6,231 nt of DNA from JAXDLK01 sp034666665. Its GTDB lineage: Bacteria; Desulfobacterota; Binatia; JACPRU01. The stretch lies in contig JAXDLK010000356.1 in assembly GCA_034666665.1 (NCBI GenBank), positions 1 through 6,231 of the forward strand, read 5' to 3'. Positions 1-4,566 of the stretch are shown here, one piece after another. A program made the translations under genes and the position numbers. The stretch's first letter is position 1; the number at the start of each line of letters is the position of its first letter. The notes beneath the pieces were generated by a model that did no database searches, was not told where the DNA came from, and saw only the letters and a program-made list of their open reading frames with translations.

Positions 1-176
1 AGATAGCGCTCGAGCAGCGGGCGATCGCGGGTCGCGAGTGTCCGGTAGGCGATGTCTCCCGCGATGTTGACGTGAGCGCGGAGGATGCGGGCCCAGAGAT
101 CGTCCCGCGGACCCCCGGCCGCGGCGCTTCGAGACGCGATCGCGCAGACGGCGACGAGAGGCGCCACCGCTCGCAC
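1..176 (-). CDS. Probable DUF547 family secreted protein, N-terminal part (runs off left edge)
   Basis: The minus strand is open from just after the glutaredoxin stop to the window edge. Read from the GTG at 176-174, it begins with a short hydrophobic segment (APLVAVCAIA) and an Ala-rich cleavage region (SAAAGG), which looks like a Sec signal peptide. The mature start follows, with DLWARILRAHV, then IAYRTLATRDRPLLERYL. That pattern (Trp-x-x-hydrophobic-Leu, then Y-x-x-L followed by a Leu-x-x-Tyr helix) is what I expect at the front of DUF547 proteins, a family of exported proteins of unknown biochemical role. I chose this GTG because GAGG lies 9 bases upstream (189-186). An in-frame GTG at 212-210, overlapping the grxC TAG by one base, is an alternative that adds 12 residues. 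Either way it is probably co-transcribed with grxC. Only about 58 residues are visible, so the family call is moderate and function is unknown. Confidence 0.55.
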   Translation of the reverse strand, partial: MRAVAPLVAVCAIASRSAAAGGPRDDLWARILRAHVNIAGDIAYRTLATRDRPLLERY

Positions 177-211
177 GAGGGGCGACCTCGCACGACTGAG
201 CCCGAGCCCCA

Positions 212-469
212 CTACGCCTGAAGGAGCTGGTCGAGCTCGCCCGAGCGCTCGAGCTCGCGAAGCTCGTCGTAGCCGCCGACCGGTTGCTCTCCGATGAAGA
301 CCTGAGGGACGGTACGGCGTCCAGTGGTGCGTACCAACCAGTCCCGGGAATCCGAGTCGGTGGTCACGTCGACCTCCTCGAATTCGACGCCTTTGCGCTC
401 GAGCAGCGCCTTCGCCTGTCGGCAGTACGTGCAGTAGATCGTGGTGTAGACCTTGACCGGTGCAGCCAT
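212..469 (-). CDS. grxC: Glutaredoxin (GrxC-type, dithiol CTYC)
   Basis: An 85-residue protein, the normal length for a bacterial glutaredoxin 3. Glutaredoxins reduce disulfides and glutathione-mixed disulfides in the cytoplasm using glutathione. The active site is C13-T-Y-C16 straight after the first beta strand (VKVYTTIY). The cis-proline motif T53-V-P55 and the glutathione-binding GGYDEL segment (65-70) are present. The family more often has CPYC, so the Thr is a mild variant; both cysteines are kept. The ATG at 469-467 is preceded by GAGGGGAG (487-480) with a 10-base spacer. The same frame stays open far upstream, antisense to mazG, but only this start gives a normal glutaredoxin. It diverges from mazG across a 69-base gap, and its TAG is followed at once by the DUF547-like gene, so the two may form an operon. 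Confidence 0.93.
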   Translation of the reverse strand: MAAPVKVYTTIYCTYCRQAKALLERKGVEFEEVDVTTDSDSRDWLVRTTGRRTVPQVFIGEQPVGGYDELRELERSGELDQLLQA

Positions 470-502
470 CGTCGAAGAGCTCCCCTCGCAGCGAGACCCG
501 GT

Positions 503-531
503 TTGACTGCCTCGGGACCCGCCGATAGTGC
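503..531 (+). promoter_or_regulatory. Candidate sigma70-type promoter for mazG
   Basis: TTGACT at 503-508 matches the -35 consensus in five of six positions. After a 17-base spacer comes TAGTGC at 526-531, a weak -10 hexamer. Start of transcription would fall about 7 bases after the -10, at or next to the mazG ATG (539). That would give a leaderless mRNA and fits the absence of a Shine-Dalgarno before this ATG. The weak -10 keeps confidence low. Confidence 0.35.
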
Positions 532-538
532 TCCCAGA

Positions 539-1225
539 ATGCCGTCCGAGCGCCCATCGAGACAAGAGGCCTTTCACGAGCTGGTACGGACGATGGGGCG
601 GCTCCGCCGGGAGTGCCCTTGGGACCGGGAGCAGACCTCGCGCTCGATCATGCCGTACCTGATCGAGGAGACCTACGAGGTGCTCGAGGCCCTCGAGAGC
701 GGCGATCCGCAGGCGACTCGCTCGGAGCTCGGGGATCTGTTGCTGCAGGTGCTGTTCCACTCCGAGCTCGCATCGGAGCGCGGCGAGTTCGACGTCTACG
801 ACGTCGCGGATGCCATCCGCGAGAAGATGGTCCGGCGTCACCCGCACGTGTTCGGCGACGTCCGGCTCGCCGGCTCGGATGCCGTCCTCGCGCAGTGGTC
901 GCGCATCAAGGCCGAGGAGCGGCGCGAGGCCCGTGGCGACTCCTCGGTGCTCGCCGGCGTGCCGCGCTCGGTCCCCGCGCTCCTCCGGGCGGAGCGTCTC
1001 GGCGAGAAGGGGTCGCGCGTCGGCTTCGACTGGACGGAGGCCTCGCAGGTGCTCGACAAGGTCCGCGAGGAGGTCGTCGAGCTCGAGGAGGCGGTCGCGT
1101 CCGGTGACCCCGAGCGGATCGAGCACGAGCTCGGCGATTGTCTGTTCGCGCTCGTGAGTCTCGGGCGGCACACGAGCACGAGCGCCGAGCTCGCCCTCGG
1201 GCGTGCTCTCGACCGCTTCGAGTAG
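539..1225 (+). CDS. mazG: Nucleoside triphosphate pyrophosphohydrolase MazG, truncated by in-frame amber stop
   Basis: MazG hydrolyses (d)NTPs to the monophosphate and pyrophosphate in the cytoplasm. Two tandem MazG domains are visible. The first has CPWDREQT (26-33), E43-E44-x-x-E47 and E63-L-G-D66. The second has E177-E178-x-x-E181 and E197-L-G-D200. These are the EExxE...ExxD metal-binding sets of the fold. The reading frame meets TAG at 1223-1225, after residue 228. Past it the same frame continues for 41 codons with unmistakable MazG tail sequence to a TGA at 1349-1351, which would give 270 residues, close to the 263 of E. coli MazG. The gene is therefore truncated, read through, or affected by a sequencing error. 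The ATG at 539 gives the normal N-terminus but has no Shine-Dalgarno. In E. coli it is the second domain that carries activity, and the loss hits its end, so the truncated product may be impaired. It diverges from grxC and lies upstream of rpsT on the same strand. Confidence 0.9.
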   Translation: MPSERPSRQEAFHELVRTMGRLRRECPWDREQTSRSIMPYLIEETYEVLEALESGDPQATRSELGDLLLQVLFHSELASERGEFDVYDVADAIREKMVRRHPHVFGDVRLAGSDAVLAQWSRIKAEERREARGDSSVLAGVPRSVPALLRAERLGEKGSRVGFDWTEASQVLDKVREEVVELEEAVASGDPERIEHELGDCLFALVSLGRHTSTSAELALGRALDRFE

Positions 1226-1351
1226 CGCTTCCGCTGGATCGAGGCGCAGATCGCCGCACGCGGCGCCGACGTGCACGCGACCTCGACGGAGGAGCTCGAA
1301 GCCCTGTGGCAGCAGGCGAAAATCACCCTCGAAAAATTGACTCCGGAATGA
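1226..1351 (+). pseudogene. mazG: Detached C-terminal tail of MazG, in frame after the TAG
   Basis: Starting directly after the TAG, the mazG frame reads RFRWIEAQIAARG, then STEELEALWQQAK, and ends at TGA 1349-1351. These are the conserved RF-R-x-x-E and ELxALWxxAK elements that close MazG proteins. Third positions remain G/C-rich over most of the segment, so the tail is not decayed. From memory of the E. coli enzyme, the Arg after the stop and the Trp near the end correspond to R226 and W253, residues reported near the nucleotide. The numbering fits with an offset of four, but I could not align it. No start codon with a Shine-Dalgarno precedes this piece, so it would be made only by readthrough. 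Confidence 0.8.
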
Positions 1352-1365
1352 CCGGCTGGTAGACG
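1337..1365 (+). promoter_or_regulatory. Candidate sigma70-type promoter for rpsT
   Basis: TTGACT at 1337-1342 is followed after 17 bases by TAGACG at 1360-1365 (T, A and A of the -10 consensus match). The -35 is preceded by an A-rich stretch (1331-1336). Transcription would start near 1372, giving a leader of about 20 bases that holds the rpsT Shine-Dalgarno. The -35 overlaps the last codons of the extended mazG frame. Confidence 0.5.
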
Positions 1366-1392
1366 GATCGTTTCCGGGGAGGAAGCCAAGCC

Positions 1393-1668
1393 TTGGCGAG
1401 ACACAAATCGGCGGTCAAGCGACACCGCCAGAGCCTCAAGCGCCGCGCCCGCAATCAGACGGTCAAGTCACGCCTGCGGACGCTGGTGAAGAAGGTGCGG
1501 AGCGCCGTCGAAGATAGCCAAGCCGAAGAGGCCGGAGCCCGGCTGAAGGAAGCGGCTCAGGCGCTCGACCAGGCGGTCTCGAAGGGCGTCCTCCACCGGA
1601 ACAACGCCGCGCGCAAGATCTCGCGGCTGGCGACGCAGGTCGGCCGCCTGACCACGCCGGCGTCGTAG
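1393..1668 (+). CDS. rpsT: 30S ribosomal protein S20
   Basis: A 91-residue, strongly basic protein; E. coli S20 has 87. S20 is an early-binding 16S rRNA protein of the small subunit, an elongated helical bundle. The N-terminus (ARHKSAVKRHRQSLKRRARN) and the C-terminal KGVLHRNNAARKISRLATQV correspond to the E. coli KSAKKR and KGLIHKNKAARHK regions. The start is TTG: it is the only start giving the normal MA-x-x-KSA beginning, and it is preceded by GGGGAGGA (1376-1383) with a 9-base spacer. E. coli rpsT also starts with UUG, where the weak start takes part in autogenous control by S20; a similar arrangement here is an inference. It lies 41 bases after the original mazG stop, has its own candidate promoter, and converges on the toxin-antitoxin genes. 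Confidence 0.96.
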   Translation: MARHKSAVKRHRQSLKRRARNQTVKSRLRTLVKKVRSAVEDSQAEEAGARLKEAAQALDQAVSKGVLHRNNAARKISRLATQVGRLTTPAS

Positions 1669-1730
1669 CGAATCGGCGAGAGTTCTCCTCCCCCGCTCCC
1701 GTCCGGGCGCTCGGCCGCTCGACGCGTTTC

Positions 1731-1746
1731 GTTCGGATATCGGAAC
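1731..1746. repeat. 16-bp imperfect palindrome between rpsT and the PIN gene
   Basis: GTTCGGATATCGGAAC pairs with itself at every position except the fifth from each end (G opposite G). It sits in the 170-base convergent gap after rpsT. There is no T-tract, so it is not an intrinsic terminator. It could be a protein-binding site or chance. Nothing else is recognised in this gap apart from the hairpin at 1823-1837. Confidence 0.3.
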
Positions 1747-1822
1747 ACCGAGGTCCGGCGGCCCGATCCGCGAAGTCGTACGGGACGCACGTGAACGCGC
1801 GCCCCGCGGAGCGCAAGCCTTT

Positions 1823-1837
1823 GGCCGCAACGCGGCC
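1823..1837. terminator. Hairpin at the 3' end of the toxin gene, possible weak terminator
   Basis: GGCCGC-AAC-GCGGCC is a perfect 6-bp G/C stem with a 3-base loop, one base past the PIN gene stop codon (1841-1839 on the minus strand). It lies between convergent transcripts. On the minus strand only AAAGG follows and on the plus strand CTCAGG, so there is no U-tract; it would be at best a weak or factor-assisted terminator. Confidence 0.35.
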
Positions 1838-1838
1838 C

Positions 1839-2288
1839 TCAGGCGACCTCTTCGATGCGCCGAACCGTCAGGAATGAGTAGCGGTCGAAGTCCGTGACGT
1901 TTTCGGTGACGATCTCCGTCACTCCGGCGTCCCGCATCGTCGCCGCGAGAAAGCAGTCGTACCACGCGGCCCCGGTTACCCCGAGCGCGCCTCCTTCCCG
2001 GATGGCACGCCGGACGGTGCCGCGCCGCGGATAGATCTTCGACAGGCGACGGGAACGATAGAGGCGATCGACCATCCGCTCCACGTCGCGGGGATCGAGC
2101 GGCGGATCGACGAACCGGCGCCGCGTGGCCACGGCGGCGAACTCGATCAGAACTTGCGGCGCGATGCAGTACACGCCGCGTTCGCGGAGGGCGCGATCCA
2201 AGATGCGCGCCGCCGCCAGGTGGAGCGGCGAGCCGCGAACCGCCGCGTGGACGACGACGTTGGTATCGAGCAGCGCCCGCTTCGGCAT
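1839..2288 (-). CDS. PIN-domain ribonuclease toxin (VapC-like)
   Basis: A 149-residue PIN-domain protein. VapC-type PIN proteins are Mg2+-dependent ribonucleases that cut specific RNAs and are held inactive by their antitoxin. The acidic active-site pattern is complete: D8 in LLDTN, E49 in LIEFA, D111 in WYDCFLAATM, and the T128-E-N130 motif with D133 (TENVTDF) at the end of the fold. Length is normal for the family. The ATG at 2288-2286 lies one base after the TGA of the upstream antitoxin, so the pair is probably translationally coupled, the usual antitoxin-first order. Since all acidic residues are kept, the toxin is probably functional. The subfamily and RNA target cannot be told from sequence alone. 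Confidence 0.9.
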   Translation of the reverse strand: MPKRALLDTNVVVHAAVRGSPLHLAAARILDRALRERGVYCIAPQVLIEFAAVATRRRFVDPPLDPRDVERMVDRLYRSRRLSKIYPRRGTVRRAIREGGALGVTGAAWYDCFLAATMRDAGVTEIVTENVTDFDRYSFLTVRRIEEVA

Positions 2289-2289
2289 C

Positions 2290-2541
2290 TCACTCGTAGA
2301 TGTCCGCCCGCCGCAGCCGAGAACGCACCCGCCCCGGCGAGGCGCCCAAGGGATCTACCGGCTTTGCGTCACGCCGATGCGTCCACGGTCGAACTTTTTG
2401 CGGCAGCGCCTTCATCTTCAGATACTCGTCGAAGCCATACACGCGGGACGGTTTTCCATCCCGAATCGTGATCACGAGTGCCTTGTTCTGTCGGGCCCGT
2501 TCGCGGATTCGGCGTGCGACGGCGGCGGGAATCGATGCCAT
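2290..2541 (-). CDS. Phd/YefM-like antitoxin of the VapC-like toxin
   Basis: An 83-residue basic protein. Residues 8-40 (VARRIRERARQ, then LVITIRDGKPSRVYGFDEYL) resemble the Phd/YefM antitoxin core: a helix, a strand reading L-V-I-T, a G-K-P turn, then a strand and an E-Y-L helix. Such antitoxins bind their own operator through the N-terminal part and neutralise the toxin with the tail. The tail here (46-83) is rich in Pro and Arg and ends ADIYE. It could be the segment that embraces the PIN domain, which is an inference. The ATG at 2541-2539 has a near-perfect AGGAGG 7 bases upstream. It directly precedes the PIN toxin and follows an AT-rich region with inverted repeats. The family assignment rests on the core motif and the neighbour; a different antitoxin family with a similar core cannot be excluded. 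Confidence 0.75.
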   Translation of the reverse strand: MASIPAAVARRIRERARQNKALVITIRDGKPSRVYGFDEYLKMKALPQKVRPWTHRRDAKPVDPLGASPGRVRSRLRRADIYE

Positions 2542-2548
2542 GGGGGAA

Positions 2549-2554
2549 CCTCCT
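2549..2554 (-). promoter_or_regulatory. Strong Shine-Dalgarno of the antitoxin gene
   Basis: AGGAGG on the minus strand, 7 bases before the antitoxin ATG (2541-2539), is the best ribosome binding site in the window. It fixes the antitoxin start and fits the need for excess antitoxin over toxin, whose own start lacks a comparable site. Confidence 0.8.
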
Positions 2555-2598
2555 GAATCATTCGGTGATTGCGTAACATGATGTGAATGAATGATTCA
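2554..2598. promoter_or_regulatory. Probable promoter/operator of the toxin-antitoxin unit with 10-bp inverted repeat
   Basis: TGAATCATTC (2554-2563) and GAATGATTCA (2589-2598) are perfect inverted copies with 25 bases between them. Inside lie further symmetric elements: AATCA-TTCGG-TGATT (2556-2570) and ACAT-G-ATGT (2576-2584). The stretch is much more AT-rich than its surroundings. On the minus strand a weak TTGAAT (2601-2596) could serve as -35, with no clear -10. This is the position and layout of an autoregulated toxin-antitoxin operator, but binding is inferred. Confidence 0.5.
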
Positions 2599-2731
2599 AT
2601 TCCCCGCCCTGGTAGCAGTCTCCCGAGAAGCAGCGCCTCATCCCGGCGGCGACTCGTCGGCAGGTGCTCCCGTTCGCGGATCCCGCGCGACCGCCGGCGG
2701 CCGGCTTCTCGCCGCAGTCATGCTCGCAGCC

Positions 2732-2760
2732 TTGCGCGAGGCAGTAGCCGAGCGTACGAT
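2732..2760 (+). promoter_or_regulatory. Candidate promoter for the metal-efflux operon
   Basis: TTGCGC (2732-2737), a 17-base spacer, then TACGAT (2755-2760), which matches the -10 consensus in four of six positions. Transcription would begin about 7 bases later, on the GTG start at 2768. The spacer is 17 bases, not the 19 typical of MerR/CueR-controlled promoters, and no clear metal-regulator operator was found. Confidence 0.35.
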
Positions 2761-2767
2761 CCGACGC

Positions 2768-3124
2768 GTGCGGCGAGTGCGAATCGCGCTGGTTCTCGCG
2801 ACCACGCTGGTCGTTCAGTTCGCCTATGCGGCGCCCGCACGAGCGACGGCAGCTCTCGCAGCCCTCAGTTGCTGCTCCGCTCACTGTCGTGAAACGAAGG
2901 CCGAGAGCGCCGCAAAGCGGTGCTGCGGCGTCCGGCTCGGCGCGGCGGAGATCGCGGTCGCGCCGGTGGCGAAGAAGTCCTCGATCGCGCCGGCGGTCGC
3001 CGTGCTCGGCGCGATCAGCACGACGCCGCTCCAGCATCTCCGCGCCGAACTGGTCTTCACGACGGTCTCCCCCCGCGCCCGCAATGGGCCGATCTTCCTT
3101 CTGACTCGCTCGCTTCGACTCTAG
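2768..3124 (+). CDS. Small secreted Cys-rich protein heading the metal-efflux operon
   Basis: I do not recognise a named family with confidence. From the GTG at 2768 the protein has 118 residues. It begins with a clear signal peptide: RRVR, a hydrophobic stretch IALVLATTLVVQFAY (6-20), and a likely cleavage after AAPARA (26). The mature protein has CCSAHC (35-40) and CC at 52-53, five cysteines plus a histidine that could bind a soft metal. The middle is Ala/Val-rich and the end reads NGPIFLLTRSLRL. Small secreted proteins upstream of Cus-type pumps, some of the DUF2946 type, have a loosely similar shape, but this is a recollection rather than an alignment. The frame is open back to an ATG at 2591, but that stretch has poor codon bias and no signal peptide at its start. 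No Shine-Dalgarno precedes the GTG. The CusC-like gene follows 131 bases later on the same strand, so a periplasmic metal-binding or sensing role is inferred. Confidence 0.6.
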   Translation: MRRVRIALVLATTLVVQFAYAAPARATAALAALSCCSAHCRETKAESAAKRCCGVRLGAAEIAVAPVAKKSSIAPAVAVLGAISTTPLQHLRAELVFTTVSPRARNGPIFLLTRSLRL

Positions 3125-3155
3125 CCCCGTTCCCCAAGCGAATCGTAACGACGCG

Positions 3156-3177
3156 GTGAGCGGATCCGTCCGCTCGC
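3156..3177 (+). other. Stable hairpin between the Cys-rich gene and cusC
   Basis: GAGCGGA-TCCG-TCCGCTC (3158-3175) is a perfect 7-bp stem with a 4-base loop, extended outward by a G-U and a G-C pair (3156-3177). It begins 31 bases after the Cys-rich gene stop. No T-run follows, so it is not a standard intrinsic terminator; it could be a processing or stability element, or attenuate the operon. Confidence 0.4.
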
Positions 3178-3255
3178 AGACCGCGCCGGCAGGCGGCGCT
3201 GCGCCCCGCGCGCAGCAAACGTCGTGGATCGTACTGACGAACGGGAAGACCATCG

Positions 3256-4566
3256 ATGAAGCACGAGCTCGTGACCGGCATGCTCTTCGGAGCACTCCTT
3301 TTCGGCTTCTGCCCTGCGCGCGCCGAGACGCAGGAGCGGCTTCGTCTTTCGCAGCTGATCGAGGCGGCGCGCGCGGCAAACCCGGCGATCGGCGAGGCCG
3401 AGGCCCGGCGCGACGCCGCGGCGGCGATGCCGGTGCAGGCGGCCGCGTGGGACGATCCCGTCGTCACGTATGAAGCCTGGAACGCTCCCGATTCGCTCCG
3501 AATCGACCATGCCGACAACAACATCCTGAAGCTCACGCAGAAGATTCCGTTTCCGGGGAAGAAGCGCCTCGCCGGCGCGGTGGCCGCCAGTGACGCGGAC
3601 ATCGCGCGGGAGCGATTGCGAGCCGCCGAGCTCGACACCGTCGCAGCCGTGAAGCGGGCCTTCTACACGCTCTGGGAGGCTCACCGGCGGCTCGAGATCC
3701 TCTCGCGCGACGAGGAGCTCGTTCGCCGCCACGCGACCATCGCGGAGGACCGCTACTCGGTCGGGCTCGGCGCGCAGCCGGACGTCCTTCGCTCGCAGGT
3801 CGAGGTCACCCGGGTGATGAGCCAGATCGCGACCGAGGAGCTGGCGATCGAGAGCGCAGGATCCGAGCTGAATGCGCTCCTCAGCCGCCCGCCGGAAGAG
3901 CGGCTCGGCGTCCCGGAGGACCCGCCGCCGCCGCGGCTCACCGAAGACCCCACGTCGCTCGCCGAGCAGGCGCTCGCGGATCGGCCGGAGCTCGCCGCCC
4001 GCCGAGACGCGGTCGCGCGCGCCGAGGCGGAGGTTCGCCGTGCGTGGCTCGATTACCTGCCGGATTTCGAGCTCACGCTCTCGCGTTTCGTCAACCACCG
4101 GTCCGCCGACGGCTTCGGCGTCATGGCTTCGGCAACGCTGCCGCTGGTCCAGAAGGCGAAATACGACGGCGCAGTTTCGCAGAAGAACGCGCGGCTCGCG
4201 GCGGCGCGGGCCGCGCTGCGCCTCGCCGAGGACCGCGTCCGCCGCGAGGTCCGGCAAAGCTACCTCGCGGCCAAGACCGCTCTGCTTCAGACTCGCCTCT
4301 TCGAGCACACGCACGTGCCCCAGGCGGAGCAAGCCCTGGAGTCGTCCGAGGCGGCCTATCAGACCGGCAAGGTCGACTTCCTGTCGCTCACCGACAGCGT
4401 ACGCGCGATCGAGTCGATCCACCTCGAGCACGTGCATGCGGCCGCGGAGTTCCAGCGCACCTTCGCCGATCTCGAGCGCGCGGTCGGTCGCGAGCTCGCC
4501 GGTGAACCGGCCGGCCGCAACGAGGGTCCGCGGCAGGACGGTACGCCGGAAGGAGGCCACGAATGA
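3256..4566 (+). CDS. CusC/TolC-family outer-membrane efflux protein
   Basis: A 436-residue outer-membrane factor, normal length for CusC-like proteins. It forms the trimeric channel through which the RND pump expels metal. A signal peptide spans 1-23 (TGMLFGALLFGF core, ARA before the cut). C19 sits near its end but the preceding residues (LFGF) do not make a proper lipobox, so it is probably not a lipoprotein, unlike E. coli CusC. Two repeats of the OEP fold are visible, about 27-215 and 232-415, each long helical and Ala/Glu/Arg-rich. Landmarks are QKIPFPGKKR (95-104), RYSVGLGAQPDVLRSQVE (166-183), DYLPDFEL (266-273) and AYQTGKVDFLSLTDS (367-381). The ATG has GGGAAG 7 bases upstream. Its TGA overlaps the next ATG (ATGA), indicating coupled translation with the adaptor. 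Confidence 0.92.
   Translation: MKHELVTGMLFGALLFGFCPARAETQERLRLSQLIEAARAANPAIGEAEARRDAAAAMPVQAAAWDDPVVTYEAWNAPDSLRIDHADNNILKLTQKIPFPGKKRLAGAVAASDADIARERLRAAELDTVAAVKRAFYTLWEAHRRLEILSRDEELVRRHATIAEDRYSVGLGAQPDVLRSQVEVTRVMSQIATEELAIESAGSELNALLSRPPEERLGVPEDPPPPRLTEDPTSLAEQALADRPELAARRDAVARAEAEVRRAWLDYLPDFELTLSRFVNHRSADGFGVMASATLPLVQKAKYDGAVSQKNARLAAARAALRLAEDRVRREVRQSYLAAKTALLQTRLFEHTHVPQAEQALESSEAAYQTGKVDFLSLTDSVRAIESIHLEHVHAAAEFQRTFADLERAVGRELAGEPAGRNEGPRQDGTPEGGHE

Noticed and set aside
1223..1225. Stop-codon reassignment (TAG as sense codon) to explain mazG
   Set aside because: grxC, rpsT and the Cys-rich gene all terminate at TAG at plausible family lengths, so general reassignment does not fit; local suppression is still possible.
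212..1276. 354-codon minus-strand frame covering grxC and running antisense through mazG
   Set aside because: Only its last 85 codons are a real protein (glutaredoxin). The rest is the high-GC antisense shadow of mazG with no recognisable motif.
1463..1965. Minus-strand frames over rpsT and the convergent gap
   Set aside because: They are antisense to rpsT and overlap the end of the PIN gene; composition is Arg/Ser/Pro-rich shadow sequence.
2691..2700. CCGCCGGCGG perfect palindrome upstream of the efflux operon, considered as a regulator operator
   Set aside because: In DNA this GC-rich a 10-bp all-G/C palindrome is expected by chance, and it does not match a MerR/CueR-type site or sit in the promoter spacer.
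2591..2767. Upstream extension of the Cys-rich gene to an ATG at 2591
   Set aside because: Codon bias is poor in this part, no Shine-Dalgarno is present, and the signal peptide would be placed about 60 residues into the protein.
2558..2770. Minus-strand Cys-rich reading frame with seven cysteines (for example GCEHDCGEKPAAGG), which looked like a metallothionein next to a metal operon
   Set aside because: It has good third-position G/C, but no start codon with a ribosome site precedes the Cys-rich part; the only ATG near it is internal and loses half the cysteines. It also runs across the toxin-antitoxin operator region. Expression data could reopen it.
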